Below, piece after piece: positions 26,606 to 33,916 of a stretch of 35,608 nucleotides of DNA. A program made the position numbers and the translations under genes. Where the stretch lies: positions 1 to 35,608 of the IMG/VR virus record IMGVR_UViG_3300033146_000387, one strand, 5' to 3'. Source of the DNA: a virus. Under the pieces are notes generated by a model that was given only the letters and a program-made list of their open reading frames with translations, searched no databases and was not told the DNA's origin. Position 1 is the first letter of the stretch. Each line of letters begins with the position of its first letter.

Positions 26606-26953
26606 TTAATCTTCTACATATGGATCTGAATCTAATTCCATTTCACTAGATTCTAGCTCGTCTTCTTCTGTTGCTGGTAACATATCACCAGATTCTTCAT
26701 CATCTAATAGATCATCAGGAATTCCATCCTCATCTTTATCATTAGTTAAAAGAAAGTCCTTCAACATTTTGAATACGATAGTTTCTGCCTCATCTTCAGA
26801 CATACCTAATTCATCGATAGCAAACTCTTTAAAACGCTCGTCATTAAGATCATCAATAGTTCTGATGAAATCAGCTAACTTTGTTTTATTTTCATTATCT
26901 TTTTGAAGAATTACTAACTCTTCTTGCTCTTTCATATATTGCATTAGTGACAT
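26606..26953 (-). CDS. Small acidic protein with calcium-loop-like motif
   Basis: The product is 115 residues, unrecognised. About 1-70 is helical (YMKEQEELVILQKD; FAIDELGMSEDEAETIVFKMLKDFL). About 73-85 reads NDKDEDGIPDDLL, a D-x-D-x-D-G-x-x-D pattern like calcium-binding loops of EF-hand or thrombospondin type-3 repeats. The rest is Asp/Glu-rich and probably disordered. AGGAG precedes the ATG. It sits in one transcript with gp13 and gp15, so a neck or head role is possible from context only. Confidence 0.6.
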   Translation of the reverse strand: MSLMQYMKEQEELVILQKDNENKTKLADFIRTIDDLNDERFKEFAIDELGMSEDEAETIVFKMLKDFLLTNDKDEDGIPDDLLDDEESGDMLPATEEDELESSEMELDSDPYVED

Positions 26954-26976
26954 ACTAATCTCCTTATATTAAAAAT

Positions 26977-27744
26977 TTAACCTACAAAAAAATCTATAGG
27001 CTCAGATTCTTTCCGAATCCATTCTAGATATTTATCTTCTTCTTCATAACCCTTATTCATGAGTTCAAACCCACTCATAGTTATTCCATCAGGAAGAGTT
27101 ATTTGATATTTACCCAAATGTCTTCCCCATTGTATTAATGTCCTAGCCACTGCCAATTTCTTAACTAGTGGATGATTATATAATTTTTCAGCATCAGCTC
27201 GTCTATATAACCCAACAGTACCAATCATACACTCATCAGGTGTGGGTGTGATAATCAATACCTCTCTAGCACTATTGTATTTAATAGTAAAATGTTTACC
27301 GAACATCATCTTAGCTTGCTCTAACCATTGCATAGTGATCTGATAATTGCTTAAAATCATTCCACTACCACCACCAATACCATATGAATTTCCTGGTCCT
27401 CCTGGATAATTACCATTAACTACCCAATCGTTATATAACAAAAAATTCATAGGAGAAAATAATGTATTAATTCCACCTAAACCATCAGATAACTGTATAT
27501 CATATGCCGCCTCAATATTACTACCCTTAACAGAGTATTCACTGATACCAGCAGAAACTAATAGTGTTGTATATTCTAAATCTGTTCCATCACCATAATT
27601 ATATCTAGTGAAATCTTGAACTGTATCATATATAATAACATCAACTTGTGAAGGGTCTACCTCTACGTTAGTTACTGGATAACCTAAACGTGTAAATATA
27701 TACTCACGAAATTCGTCTAGAGTTTGAGGGCTTGATACACTCAT
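26977..27744 (-). CDS. gp13: Neck protein gp13
   Basis: The product is 255 residues (T4 gp13 has 309). It opens SVSSPQTLDEFREYIFTRLGYPVTNVEVDPSQVDVIIYDTVQDF, the pattern typical of gp13 in marine T4-like phages: L-x-x-F/Y-x-x-Y-x-x-R-x-G-x-P-V-x-x-V/I-x-V, then D-Q-x-x-D-x-I-x-D-x-x-Q. About 95-125 is Gly-rich. The C-terminal half (about 175-250) is helical with VARTLIQWGRHLGKYQITLPDG. In T4, gp13 and gp14 sit on the portal after packaging and receive the tail. The gene starts two bases after the lysine-rich gene's stop and has a GAGGAT Shine-Dalgarno sequence inside that gene's end. Confidence 0.82.
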   Translation of the reverse strand: MSVSSPQTLDEFREYIFTRLGYPVTNVEVDPSQVDVIIYDTVQDFTRYNYGDGTDLEYTTLLVSAGISEYSVKGSNIEAAYDIQLSDGLGGINTLFSPMNFLLYNDWVVNGNYPGGPGNSYGIGGGSGMILSNYQITMQWLEQAKMMFGKHFTIKYNSAREVLIITPTPDECMIGTVGLYRRADAEKLYNHPLVKKLAVARTLIQWGRHLGKYQITLPDGITMSGFELMNKGYEEEDKYLEWIRKESEPIDFFVG

Positions 27745-27746
27745 AA

Positions 27747-28316
27747 TTAATCCTCTTTTTTAGTTTTAGTCTTCTTCTTTGTAGTAGATGACTTTTTCTT
27801 TTTTGTAGTTGTTTTCTTAGTGGCTGACTTTTTCTTTTTGGGAGTCGCCTTTTTTGTCGTAGATGACTTTTTCTTTGTAGTTTTTGGTTTATCTTCTTTA
27901 GACTCTTTGACTGATGCCGAAGTATCTATAGAATTAATCAAAACATCCAAATCAATATCAACAACAGAAGAATTATCTTCTTGTGACTCGATAACAGGTT
28001 CTTCTAGTTTAGGTTCTTCAACTTTACGCTTAATATTACCCCTACGTGCGTATCGTTTACCCTTACTATCATATTTATCTTTTCTAGGAGGTCTACCACT
28101 CCTCTTTGGACCATTAACCTTATCAGAAATAGACCCATCAACTTTTATGTATATCACTTTTTGTGTGCGTATATGCATAGGCATGATTATTTGTAATTCT
28201 TTAAATGTAGGACAATCATTAGGAATAGAATATATTATCCCATCATATGGAATTGTTATTATTGTATCTCTATACTTGAACGCAAAATTATATCCAACTC
28301 TATTTCTTACATACAT
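27747..28316 (-). CDS. Basic protein with AT-hook-like motif and histone-H1-like Lys tail
   Basis: The product is 189 residues from the ATG at 28316, which has GAGG upstream; an ATG at 28337 is in frame but has no Shine-Dalgarno sequence. About 1-65 appears folded (MYVRNRVGYNFAFKYRDTI, strands IITIPYDGIIYSIP). Residues 71-79, KRSGRPPRK, resemble an AT-hook (GRP core in basic flanks). About 100-135 is an acidic linker. About 143-189 is nearly all Lys/Ser/Thr/Ala/Pro, in repeats such as TTKKKSS, ATPKKKK and TTTKKKK, like the tail of histone H1 and bacterial H1-like proteins. It lies directly after the capsid gene and before gp13, so a head protein contacting packaged DNA is plausible but inferred. 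It has its own late promoter. Confidence 0.7.
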   Translation of the reverse strand: MYVRNRVGYNFAFKYRDTIITIPYDGIIYSIPNDCPTFKELQIIMPMHIRTQKVIYIKVDGSISDKVNGPKRSGRPPRKDKYDSKGKRYARRGNIKRKVEEPKLEEPVIESQEDNSSVVDIDLDVLINSIDTSASVKESKEDKPKTTKKKSSTTKKATPKKKKSATKKTTTKKKKSSTTKKKTKTKKED

Positions 28317-28360
28317 TTTAAACCTCAATTTGTTCATATTAAATTCAATATATCTAAAAC

Positions 28361-28368
28361 TATTTATA
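28361..28368 (-). promoter_or_regulatory. T4-type late promoter for the neck gene group
   Basis: The minus strand reads A-TATAAATAGT, 44 bases upstream of the chosen ATG of the lysine-rich gene and just behind the capsid terminator. Confidence 0.7.
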
Positions 28369-28388
28369 TAAATTAACTATAAATAAAA

Positions 28389-28414
28389 AAGGGAAGAACC
28401 TAAGTTCTTCCCTT
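28389..28414 (-). terminator. Intrinsic terminator after the major capsid gene
   Basis: An 11-bp perfect stem (AAGGGAAGAAC / GTTCTTCCCTT) with a four-base loop is followed on the minus strand by TTTTTT and ATTTATAG: the clearest rho-independent terminator in the window. It lies 30 bases after the gp23 stop. Confidence 0.88.
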
Positions 28415-28444
28415 AACATTATATATTTAAATATAATTTATGTA

Positions 28445-29857
28445 TTACAATGCACCTGGAATCAACGCAGCTACATTAACGAAAGGTATTAATCTATAAT
28501 AACGACCAGCACCAAGTAATGAGTCAGTAATAGCATAACGAGACATTACACCAACTCTTGGAGAGAAATCGTCTGGAGAAATTGCTCTATTCTGAAGACC
28601 CATGATATATGGAGAATAGATAACACCTGAATCAGATACACCTGGTCCTTTATACCCTACAAGAGCATAATCAGAAGTAGCATATTGATCACGATACACA
28701 TCAAGTGTTCCGTTAAGTTTACCAATAGCAGCCATAGTTGTGCCTGGATTAACATTTTGTTCATAATTAACAAATTGATGTCCAGCAGCCTGAAGTGCTG
28801 TAGCAATAGCAGGTGATACAATAACAAAATTACCTGGTCCTCTACGAGTGCTGATTGCAATTTGATTAGCTTGGTAAATGATAGCTGAGATAACACTCAT
28901 AAATCTTTCACCATTCCAACGTCCAAAAGCATCACTCGAATTTGCAAGGTCAAGAGCAGGAATAATTCTTCCACCCTTAGTTTCATCTGTCGCAGTCATT
29001 TTAAGACGTGTTAAAAGCTCACGGTCTAGTTCAGCAGTAATTTCATACTGAAGTACATTAACCATTTCACGCTCGATATCGATACCGTGCATAGCTTTAA
29101 TATCTTGAGCTGCTTCTAGAGAGAAAGATGCTGCGAGTTTACGAGTAAGTGCCTCAATAGGTACTTGGTCGATACGAAGACCTAATTGTCTCCACTCATC
29201 TTCATCACAACCAGTGATACAACCAGTGCGTGAATCTGCAATTTGAAGTTTATCACCAGCAGATGCTAAGATACCGTTAGATTCTACACCAGAAACACCT
29301 GAAAGAGGGACAATATTACCGTCAGCGTCTTTACCACTAAGTGCATATGGATCTGTTGGGTTGAACGGACTTCCTTCTGGTAATCCATCAGTTCCGCCAC
29401 CAGAATAACGTGAATACTCAGGAACTGAATCCCATGCAGCTTCACCTGAACCAGTAGGACCACTTCCATCAGATTTATAAGTAAAACGAAGTGCATACGC
29501 AAGACCTACAGGTGTAGACATTGCTTGAACACCCACAACTTTATTAGCAAATAGATCTGGGAAAGTACGACGTTGTAGAGCAAGAGCTACAGGACGGAAT
29601 TTCCAGTCTCCACCTTGCCAGTTTGAATTTGGTCCACCTATATCACCAGGCGTAAATGCTCCGTCTAGTGCAGCAGTATTTGTTGCACCATCTGATTCTG
29701 CAAGGAACAGATCTCTTCCTTGGAAATCTTTTTTCTCTTGGTTTTCAAGAAGTTGTGCTAAGTTTTCTTTAACACCATAATCTTCTATATTTTTAATGCT
29801 CATTGGTCCTTTCATTGCTGACCACTTTTGCACCAATCTTTCTTTGTAATTAGACAT
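28445..29857 (-). CDS. gp23: Major capsid protein gp23
   Basis: The product is 470 residues (T4 gp23 has 521). The N-terminal part, MSNYKERLVQKWSAMKGP..., is a propeptide-like delta domain. LFLAE-S at residues 50-55 fits the gp21 cleavage rule (Leu/Ile-x-Glu), so the mature protein probably starts at S55. Typical gp23 phrases follow: RRTFPDLFANKVVGVQAMSTPVGLAYALRF, LTRKLAASFSLEAAQDIKAMHG-type helices, GPGNFVIVSPAIATALQAAG, and at the end ISPDDFSPRVGVMSRYAITDSLL. It forms the icosahedral shell. Its codons are visibly richer in G/C third positions than those of the neighbours, fitting high expression. It has a very strong Shine-Dalgarno sequence (AGGAGGAC). No TATAAATA lies directly upstream, so it is probably read from the gp22 promoter. 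Confidence 0.95.
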   Translation of the reverse strand: MSNYKERLVQKWSAMKGPMSIKNIEDYGVKENLAQLLENQEKKDFQGRDLFLAESDGATNTAALDGAFTPGDIGGPNSNWQGGDWKFRPVALALQRRTFPDLFANKVVGVQAMSTPVGLAYALRFTYKSDGSGPTGSGEAAWDSVPEYSRYSGGGTDGLPEGSPFNPTDPYALSGKDADGNIVPLSGVSGVESNGILASAGDKLQIADSRTGCITGCDEDEWRQLGLRIDQVPIEALTRKLAASFSLEAAQDIKAMHGIDIEREMVNVLQYEITAELDRELLTRLKMTATDETKGGRIIPALDLANSSDAFGRWNGERFMSVISAIIYQANQIAISTRRGPGNFVIVSPAIATALQAAGHQFVNYEQNVNPGTTMAAIGKLNGTLDVYRDQYATSDYALVGYKGPGVSDSGVIYSPYIMGLQNRAISPDDFSPRVGVMSRYAITDSLLGAGRYYRLIPFVNVAALIPGAL

Positions 29858-29888
29858 ACCTAAGTCCTCCTAATATATAATATTCATT

Positions 29889-30737
29889 TTACGCTAAATA
29901 TTTGTTAGCATAATCACTTAATGTTGGAATAGTCTGTTCATCAAGTGATTTGTCTGCAACAGGTTTTTTCTGAGATTTAACAGAAGCACCTTCATTAACA
30001 GATTGAACTTTATCTTGAACAGATTTTTTACGTTCTACTACTACTTTTTTCTTCGATGGTCTAGTTGATTCTTTAATCAAATCAAGATAGTTATCGATAT
30101 TCTTTTCTACATCATCAAAAGACTTTTCTCTAAACATCTCGATAACTCGTTGTTTATCAGATTTTTTGAGACCATTAGTTTTTTCTGAAATTAAAAGATA
30201 AATAGCACTTTGTTCTAGTTGAGATTCTAGTTTCATACCCTTTTCGATAGAACCTGACATTTCTTCTTTTAGCGATTCGACTTCGGCAGTAAGTTTGTCG
30301 ATAGTTGAATTAGCATTAGAATCAAGTTTCAGATGATTAGAACTAAATACAGATTTAATTCCTTCAACCACAGGAGCAAGAGTTTCGTTGATTGCTATTT
30401 TTTCAAGCATTTCATCGGAAATCTGTTCTGAAATTACGTGGTCTAGAAATGAATCTAACTTAGTAACAATCTTTTCTTCTAAAAGAGAAAGTTTAGAGTC
30501 ATAACTCTCAACGAGTTGTGCCTTTTCATCAGTTAGCTTTTCAGAAATAACTTTGGATACATATTCTTCAGCAACAGTGTCATATTTCTTAGTAAGCTCT
30601 TCTTCTTTAAGTTGAACTAGACTAGAAAGTTGTTCGTCAACACGATCTTGGATCATATTTTCGACTGCACTTTCAAATACTTTTAAGTCTTCTGGTGTCA
30701 AAAGCTCCCTAATTTTTTGGGTAATTTTTTTTGACAT
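29889..30737 (-). CDS. gp22: Prohead scaffold core protein gp22
   Basis: The product is 282 residues (T4 gp22 has 269). It is almost entirely helical and rich in Glu, Lys, Ser and Leu, with long coiled-coil-like heptads (about 20-110 and 140-190), as expected of a scaffold that is chewed up by gp21. Assignment follows from composition, size and place between protease and capsid genes, the T4 order 21-22-23. About 220-250 is a basic patch (RPSKKKVVVERKK), and the C-terminus ends TIPTLSDYANKYLA, which may be the portion that touches the shell. AGGAGGAAA lies in front of the ATG, with late promoters upstream. Confidence 0.85.
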   Translation of the reverse strand: MSKKITQKIRELLTPEDLKVFESAVENMIQDRVDEQLSSLVQLKEEELTKKYDTVAEEYVSKVISEKLTDEKAQLVESYDSKLSLLEEKIVTKLDSFLDHVISEQISDEMLEKIAINETLAPVVEGIKSVFSSNHLKLDSNANSTIDKLTAEVESLKEEMSGSIEKGMKLESQLEQSAIYLLISEKTNGLKKSDKQRVIEMFREKSFDDVEKNIDNYLDLIKESTRPSKKKVVVERKKSVQDKVQSVNEGASVKSQKKPVADKSLDEQTIPTLSDYANKYLA

Positions 30738-30768
30738 GGACTTTCCTCCTAAATTGTATTCTTGTAAT

Positions 30769-30776
30769 TATTTATA
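30769..30776 (-). promoter_or_regulatory. T4-type late promoter, proximal, for scaffold/capsid
   Basis: The minus strand reads A-TATAAATAAT, 31 bases upstream of the gp22 ATG. It is one of two late motifs in the 148-bp gap between the protease and scaffold genes. Confidence 0.7.
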
Positions 30777-30857
30777 TTACTTTCTATTTCAATGATATTA
30801 TTATCAAATCTTGTAAAAAATAATAAGTCACATCACGTTTCAAATCAATTACAAAAG

Positions 30858-30865
30858 TATTTATA
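30858..30865 (-). promoter_or_regulatory. T4-type late promoter, distal, for scaffold/capsid
   Basis: The minus strand reads A-TATAAATACT, 20 bases after the gp21 stop and 120 bases upstream of the gp22 ATG. With the proximal copy it gives the scaffold/capsid genes a double promoter. Confidence 0.6.
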
Positions 30866-30885
30866 TATTTTTTCTAATTAATTTT

Positions 30886-31551
30886 TTAAACGTGAATACT
30901 TTTTAAAAATTCATCAAGATATGATAAAACATTACTTGAAAATTCTTCTTTATTAAAACGTGGTTTATAATTATTATCCACACGCTGTTTTAGTTTAGCA
31001 ACAGCCGCTTCAACAATATCACCACTACCATCAATTATGTAATCTCTATTTTCTAGGACCCCTTCAACAAACGCAGAAGGAGCAGAAGGATCAGCGACAA
31101 TATCCACAGTTATCAACTTATAATCGTCTTTAACCATATCACCGTCAAGAGAACCAACTCCACGAGTAGACATACCTAATTGAATTCCGTCATCAACCAA
31201 TGCTTTGGCTATTTTACCCATAGGAGTATTTAATAGTTTAGCGACACCATAACCTACATTACCATCCATTGCTAATGAAGTAATAACGTGGGAAATTCTA
31301 TCTAGGTTGATAGTAGGCTCTGGTGGATGATCTAACTCACCAACAGACCTATGAGTTTTTATTTTATTTTCTGCAAAATCTTTAACTTCTCTATCGAGAG
31401 TTTCTTGCATATATTTTCTACCATTACGATTTTTAACGTTAGCTTCCAGAAACGGACCTTTTAAAAAGTAATTTTTTTCATCACTACCCTCTACTGCTTC
31501 TGAAACCACTTCAATATTGTCGAATGATACGAATTCACGAAGTAATTTCAT
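30886..31551 (-). CDS. gp21: Prohead protease gp21
   Basis: The product is 221 residues from the ATG at 31551 (AGGTAGG upstream; TTG at 31557 is also in frame), matching T4 gp21 (212). The herpesvirus-assemblin-like serine protease (S77) motifs are visible: SVGELDHPPEP with the catalytic His at about 74, and LGMSTRGVGS with the catalytic Ser at about 131, followed by ITVDIVADPSAPSAF (conserved V-D-x-V-x-x-P-s-x-x-a). NRNGRKYMQETLDR near the N-terminus is also usual. It cuts scaffold and capsid proteins after Leu/Ile-x-Glu during head maturation, then itself. It follows the gp67-like gene as in T4. Confidence 0.92.
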   Translation of the reverse strand: MKLLREFVSFDNIEVVSEAVEGSDEKNYFLKGPFLEANVKNRNGRKYMQETLDREVKDFAENKIKTHRSVGELDHPPEPTINLDRISHVITSLAMDGNVGYGVAKLLNTPMGKIAKALVDDGIQLGMSTRGVGSLDGDMVKDDYKLITVDIVADPSAPSAFVEGVLENRDYIIDGSGDIVEAAVAKLKQRVDNNYKPRFNKEEFSSNVLSYLDEFLKSIHV

Positions 31552-31563
31552 GACCAACCTACC

Positions 31564-31743
31564 TTAATCGTTTAGTTCATCATTAATGACATCTGAATCA
31601 AGTACACCTTCATTCATACTATCAATAATGATTTTCTTTTTTTGTTCTATTCTTTCTTTGATTTTAGCAGCGGCACGTTGTTCGACAAATTTTGTCATTT
31701 CACGCCAGTCAGAATCTAAAACCATTTGGATTACAGATTTCAT
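31564..31743 (-). CDS. gp67: Small prohead core protein, gp67-like
   Basis: The product is 59 residues (MKSVIQMVLDSDWREMTKFV..., ending VINDELND), too short for many ORF cut-offs. It has a good Shine-Dalgarno sequence (GGAGATAAAA) and its own late promoter. The middle part, FVEQRAAAKIKERIEQKKK, is a charged helix resembling T4 gp67 (80 residues), in which a leader is followed by an -AA-x-x-x-x-IE- helix and an acidic end. Place between portal (20) and protease (21) is exactly the T4 position of gp67/gp68. In T4 gp67 is an essential core peptide cut by gp21. Sequence alone would not settle it. Confidence 0.72.
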   Translation of the reverse strand: MKSVIQMVLDSDWREMTKFVEQRAAAKIKERIEQKKKIIIDSMNEGVLDSDVINDELND

Positions 31744-31784
31744 TTTTATCTCCTGTATAGTTAAATAAATAACGTTCTTATTAT

Positions 31785-31792
31785 TATTTATA
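31785..31792 (-). promoter_or_regulatory. T4-type late promoter for gp67-like/protease genes
   Basis: The minus strand reads A-TATAAATAAT, 41 bases upstream of the gp67-like ATG and 13 bases after the portal stop. Confidence 0.7.
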
Positions 31793-31805
31793 TTTTTTAA
31801 TTAAT

Positions 31806-33620
31806 TTATACTTCAGCGTCGAATGAACCTTCTTCACCGCCAGTTTCGGCACCGAACTCTTCACCGCCTCCAGCTTCGCCACCAAACTCTTCACCGCCTC
31901 CAGCTTCGCCACCGAAACCTTCTTCGCCTCCACCAAATTCTCCACCACCTCCAGCACCAAACTCGTCTCCGCCTTCTTCTTCACCACCGAAGCCAGCATC
32001 AAGTCCAGCCATCTTAGCAGCTTCTTTTTCTCTAGTGACTAATTTGTCATTCTCTTCATATTCCTCTTCACTCATAAGGAACCAATTTTTAAGAACAAAT
32101 TCCATTGAGAATGGAGCATTTTCATTTTCTTGTGGTTTGTATATATAAGTTTCAATAGCACCAAGAATACCAAATCTAGATTCAAGTAATTCAAGTTCTT
32201 TATACTGTCTCCATAAATTAGATTGAGTATATTTAATATGATATAATGACTCATCAATATATGTGTCATCAAACCCCTGAAGTCGTAATAGAGTTAAAAA
32301 TGAATCCATAAATAGTTTAGTGAATTTTTTCTGTAGTCTTTCAACAAATCGTGAGAATTTTATTTCTTCTCTAGCAATCTCACCACTTTTACCAGTTGTG
32401 TAAGATGACGATGCTTCATCACCATTACCACCCCATCTAGAACTAGGAAGTTTTAATGTCTGGTGTAATTTTTTCTCAAAGAAATACACATCAGCCATTT
32501 CTCCTAGATTTTGTCCACCAGCGAGAGTTTCAACTGTAGTTCCTTCACCATTTTCATTTCTAGCAAACCAAAAATCCTCGGTCATTGCTTGGAAATTTTG
32601 TGACGAATCCATAGCACCTGTTGATGAATCGTAATGAATTTTCTTACGATACCGTTGCACGATACCACGTATATATTGTTCTGCTTTACCTTTTGGCATA
32701 CGACCAACAGCAATATTCCAAATACGACGTTCAGGTGCTCTAACTATACGATACACAACAACAGCATCCTCTAAATACTTAAGTTGATTATATACACGAA
32801 TACTTGCCTCTAAAAATCCAGTAACATCTAAAGGATTACGTCCTGTTTTTTGATAAGGAACATAAACAATTTGATCTTTGTCGAATCTAACTTCATCAGG
32901 TAATCCTGCGTCATGTCCACCATCAGTATCACCACTTCCAGCAGCGTATTGTTGAGATTGTGACCCGTCATTAGTACTAACGACACCCACACCCATATTA
33001 GCACCACCATAAGTTAGTTGAGTATTTTGAACATAACCACTAACCTGCGAATTGATATATACAGGAGACATTGTTTGTGGGGGCAACATTTTAAAATCTA
33101 TGATTGTGTCGCCTTCATCATTAAGAATCAATTCTAAATATATTTCACTATCGATTAGCCATCTACGAAACATATCCCATGCGGTATCATTAACAACAAA
33201 TACTTCATTGATTAAATAATCCCAATAATCTCTAAGTTGCTCTTCTATATATTCTGGAAGTTCTTCTTTAATATTGAGAGTCATAATACGACCATCAGAA
33301 TCTTCACACATAGCTTCATCACAAATAATATCAATAGCATCATTAATATCTGGATAATAAGACATTTCTCTATATTTAAAAATTCGATCATATTTTTGTC
33401 TAAAAAATTGTTCGAATTGGATATTAATAGATGCCATACCATAATATCCATTACTATCATATTCTGAATATGGATATCTACCGAATTCTATTTCTTCTTG
33501 AGAAAAACCTTTACTATTCTCAAATGCTTCAGCAGTTTCGTGTGTATGTTCATCATTAAGTCTTCCAAATCTAAAAAATTTAGCAAATGGATTTTCTTTA
33601 CCGAAAATTGGAATATTCAC
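31806..33620 (-). CDS. gp20: Portal protein gp20
   Basis: The product is 604 residues (T4 gp20 has 524), beginning at GTG 33620 with AAGGAGA upstream; the GTGA overlaps the HNH stop. Characteristic gp20 phrases: YREMSYYPDINDAIDIICDEAM near 80, DMFRRWLIDSEIYLELIL about 160-178, VYRIVRAPERRIWNIAVGRMPKGKAEQYI about 300-330, TVETLAGGQNLGEMADVYFF, and LKLPSSRWGG. Twelve copies form the ring for DNA entry and head-tail joining. The last 60 or so residues are a Gly/Glu-rich tail (repeats of GGGEEFGGEA) absent from T4 gp20, encoded by G/C-rich tandem DNA repeats. Confidence 0.93.
   Translation of the reverse strand: MNIPIFGKENPFAKFFRFGRLNDEHTHETAEAFENSKGFSQEEIEFGRYPYSEYDSNGYYGMASINIQFEQFFRQKYDRIFKYREMSYYPDINDAIDIICDEAMCEDSDGRIMTLNIKEELPEYIEEQLRDYWDYLINEVFVVNDTAWDMFRRWLIDSEIYLELILNDEGDTIIDFKMLPPQTMSPVYINSQVSGYVQNTQLTYGGANMGVGVVSTNDGSQSQQYAAGSGDTDGGHDAGLPDEVRFDKDQIVYVPYQKTGRNPLDVTGFLEASIRVYNQLKYLEDAVVVYRIVRAPERRIWNIAVGRMPKGKAEQYIRGIVQRYRKKIHYDSSTGAMDSSQNFQAMTEDFWFARNENGEGTTVETLAGGQNLGEMADVYFFEKKLHQTLKLPSSRWGGNGDEASSSYTTGKSGEIAREEIKFSRFVERLQKKFTKLFMDSFLTLLRLQGFDDTYIDESLYHIKYTQSNLWRQYKELELLESRFGILGAIETYIYKPQENENAPFSMEFVLKNWFLMSEEEYEENDKLVTREKEAAKMAGLDAGFGGEEEGGDEFGAGGGGEFGGGEEGFGGEAGGGEEFGGEAGGGEEFGAETGGEEGSFDAEV
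31854..31913. repeat. 30-bp tandem repeat in the portal C-terminal tail
   Basis: Two 30-base units (31854-31883 and 31884-31913) differ only in their first base. They code a ten-residue Gly/Glu/Phe/Ala unit, and more degenerate copies extend to about 31990. Local base composition is far richer in G/C than the surroundings. Confidence 0.85.
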
Positions 33621-33916
33621 AATATCTCCTTCATAAAGTAGTAATCAATATTTCCACTACTATTTATATATTCTAACACTCTTCCATTTGTAGAACCTAA
33701 CCATCCATTAATGATTATAGATTCGTTAGTTTTTATGGAATGTATTCCGTGTTTTACACCTGGTACATATATTCGTGTGTGGCAATTAGGACACACATAT
33801 ATTTTATTATATTCTTTATCAGATCCGTTTAATGTTTTAGGAACTATATGATGACGATGAATTTGACTTCGATGTTCACACACATAATCGCATCCTGGAA
33901 ATTCGCATTTATACAT
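33617..33916 (-). CDS. Free-standing HNH endonuclease
   Basis: The product is 99 residues. Zinc-type cysteines C4, C9 and C13 lie near the start (MYKCEFPGCDYVCEHR). The HNH core is HRHHIVPK at about 20-27, N38 (EYNKIYVCPNCHTRIY), and the final His of the CPNCH segment near 46. Such small HNH proteins are common mobile nicking or cutting enzymes in phages. It starts by TAATG overlap with the preceding gene and its end supplies the Shine-Dalgarno sequence and a late promoter (33661-33668) for the portal gene. The remaining C-terminal half (about 55-99) is unrecognised. Whether it homes or serves in packaging, like terminase-linked HNH proteins of other phages, is open. Confidence 0.82.
   Translation of the reverse strand: MYKCEFPGCDYVCEHRSQIHRHHIVPKTLNGSDKEYNKIYVCPNCHTRIYVPGVKHGIHSIKTNESIIINGWLGSTNGRVLEYINSSGNIDYYFMKEIL
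33661..33668 (-). promoter_or_regulatory. T4-type late promoter inside the HNH gene, for the portal
   Basis: The minus strand reads A-TATAAATAGT within the last 50 bases of the HNH coding region, 40 bases upstream of the portal GTG. Spacing equals that of the intergenic copies. Confidence 0.65.

Noticed and set aside
27820-28371. Plus-strand 183-codon open frame, rich in Phe and Ser
   Set aside because: It is the antisense shadow of the lysine-rich gene (AAA/AAG read as TTT/CTT); no ribosome site.
28378-28385. Plus-strand TATAAATA near the capsid terminator
   Set aside because: No plus-strand gene follows it; chance match.
30832-30896. Imperfect inverted repeat (CACGTTT ... AAACGTG) around the distal scaffold promoter
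   Set aside because: Arms are short and about 45 bases apart, and one arm overlaps the gp21 coding end; no good case for an operator or terminator.
31784-32002. Lys/Val-rich 72-codon frame on the minus strand
   Set aside because: It is an alternative frame of the portal repeat tail; the portal frame continues correctly through it.
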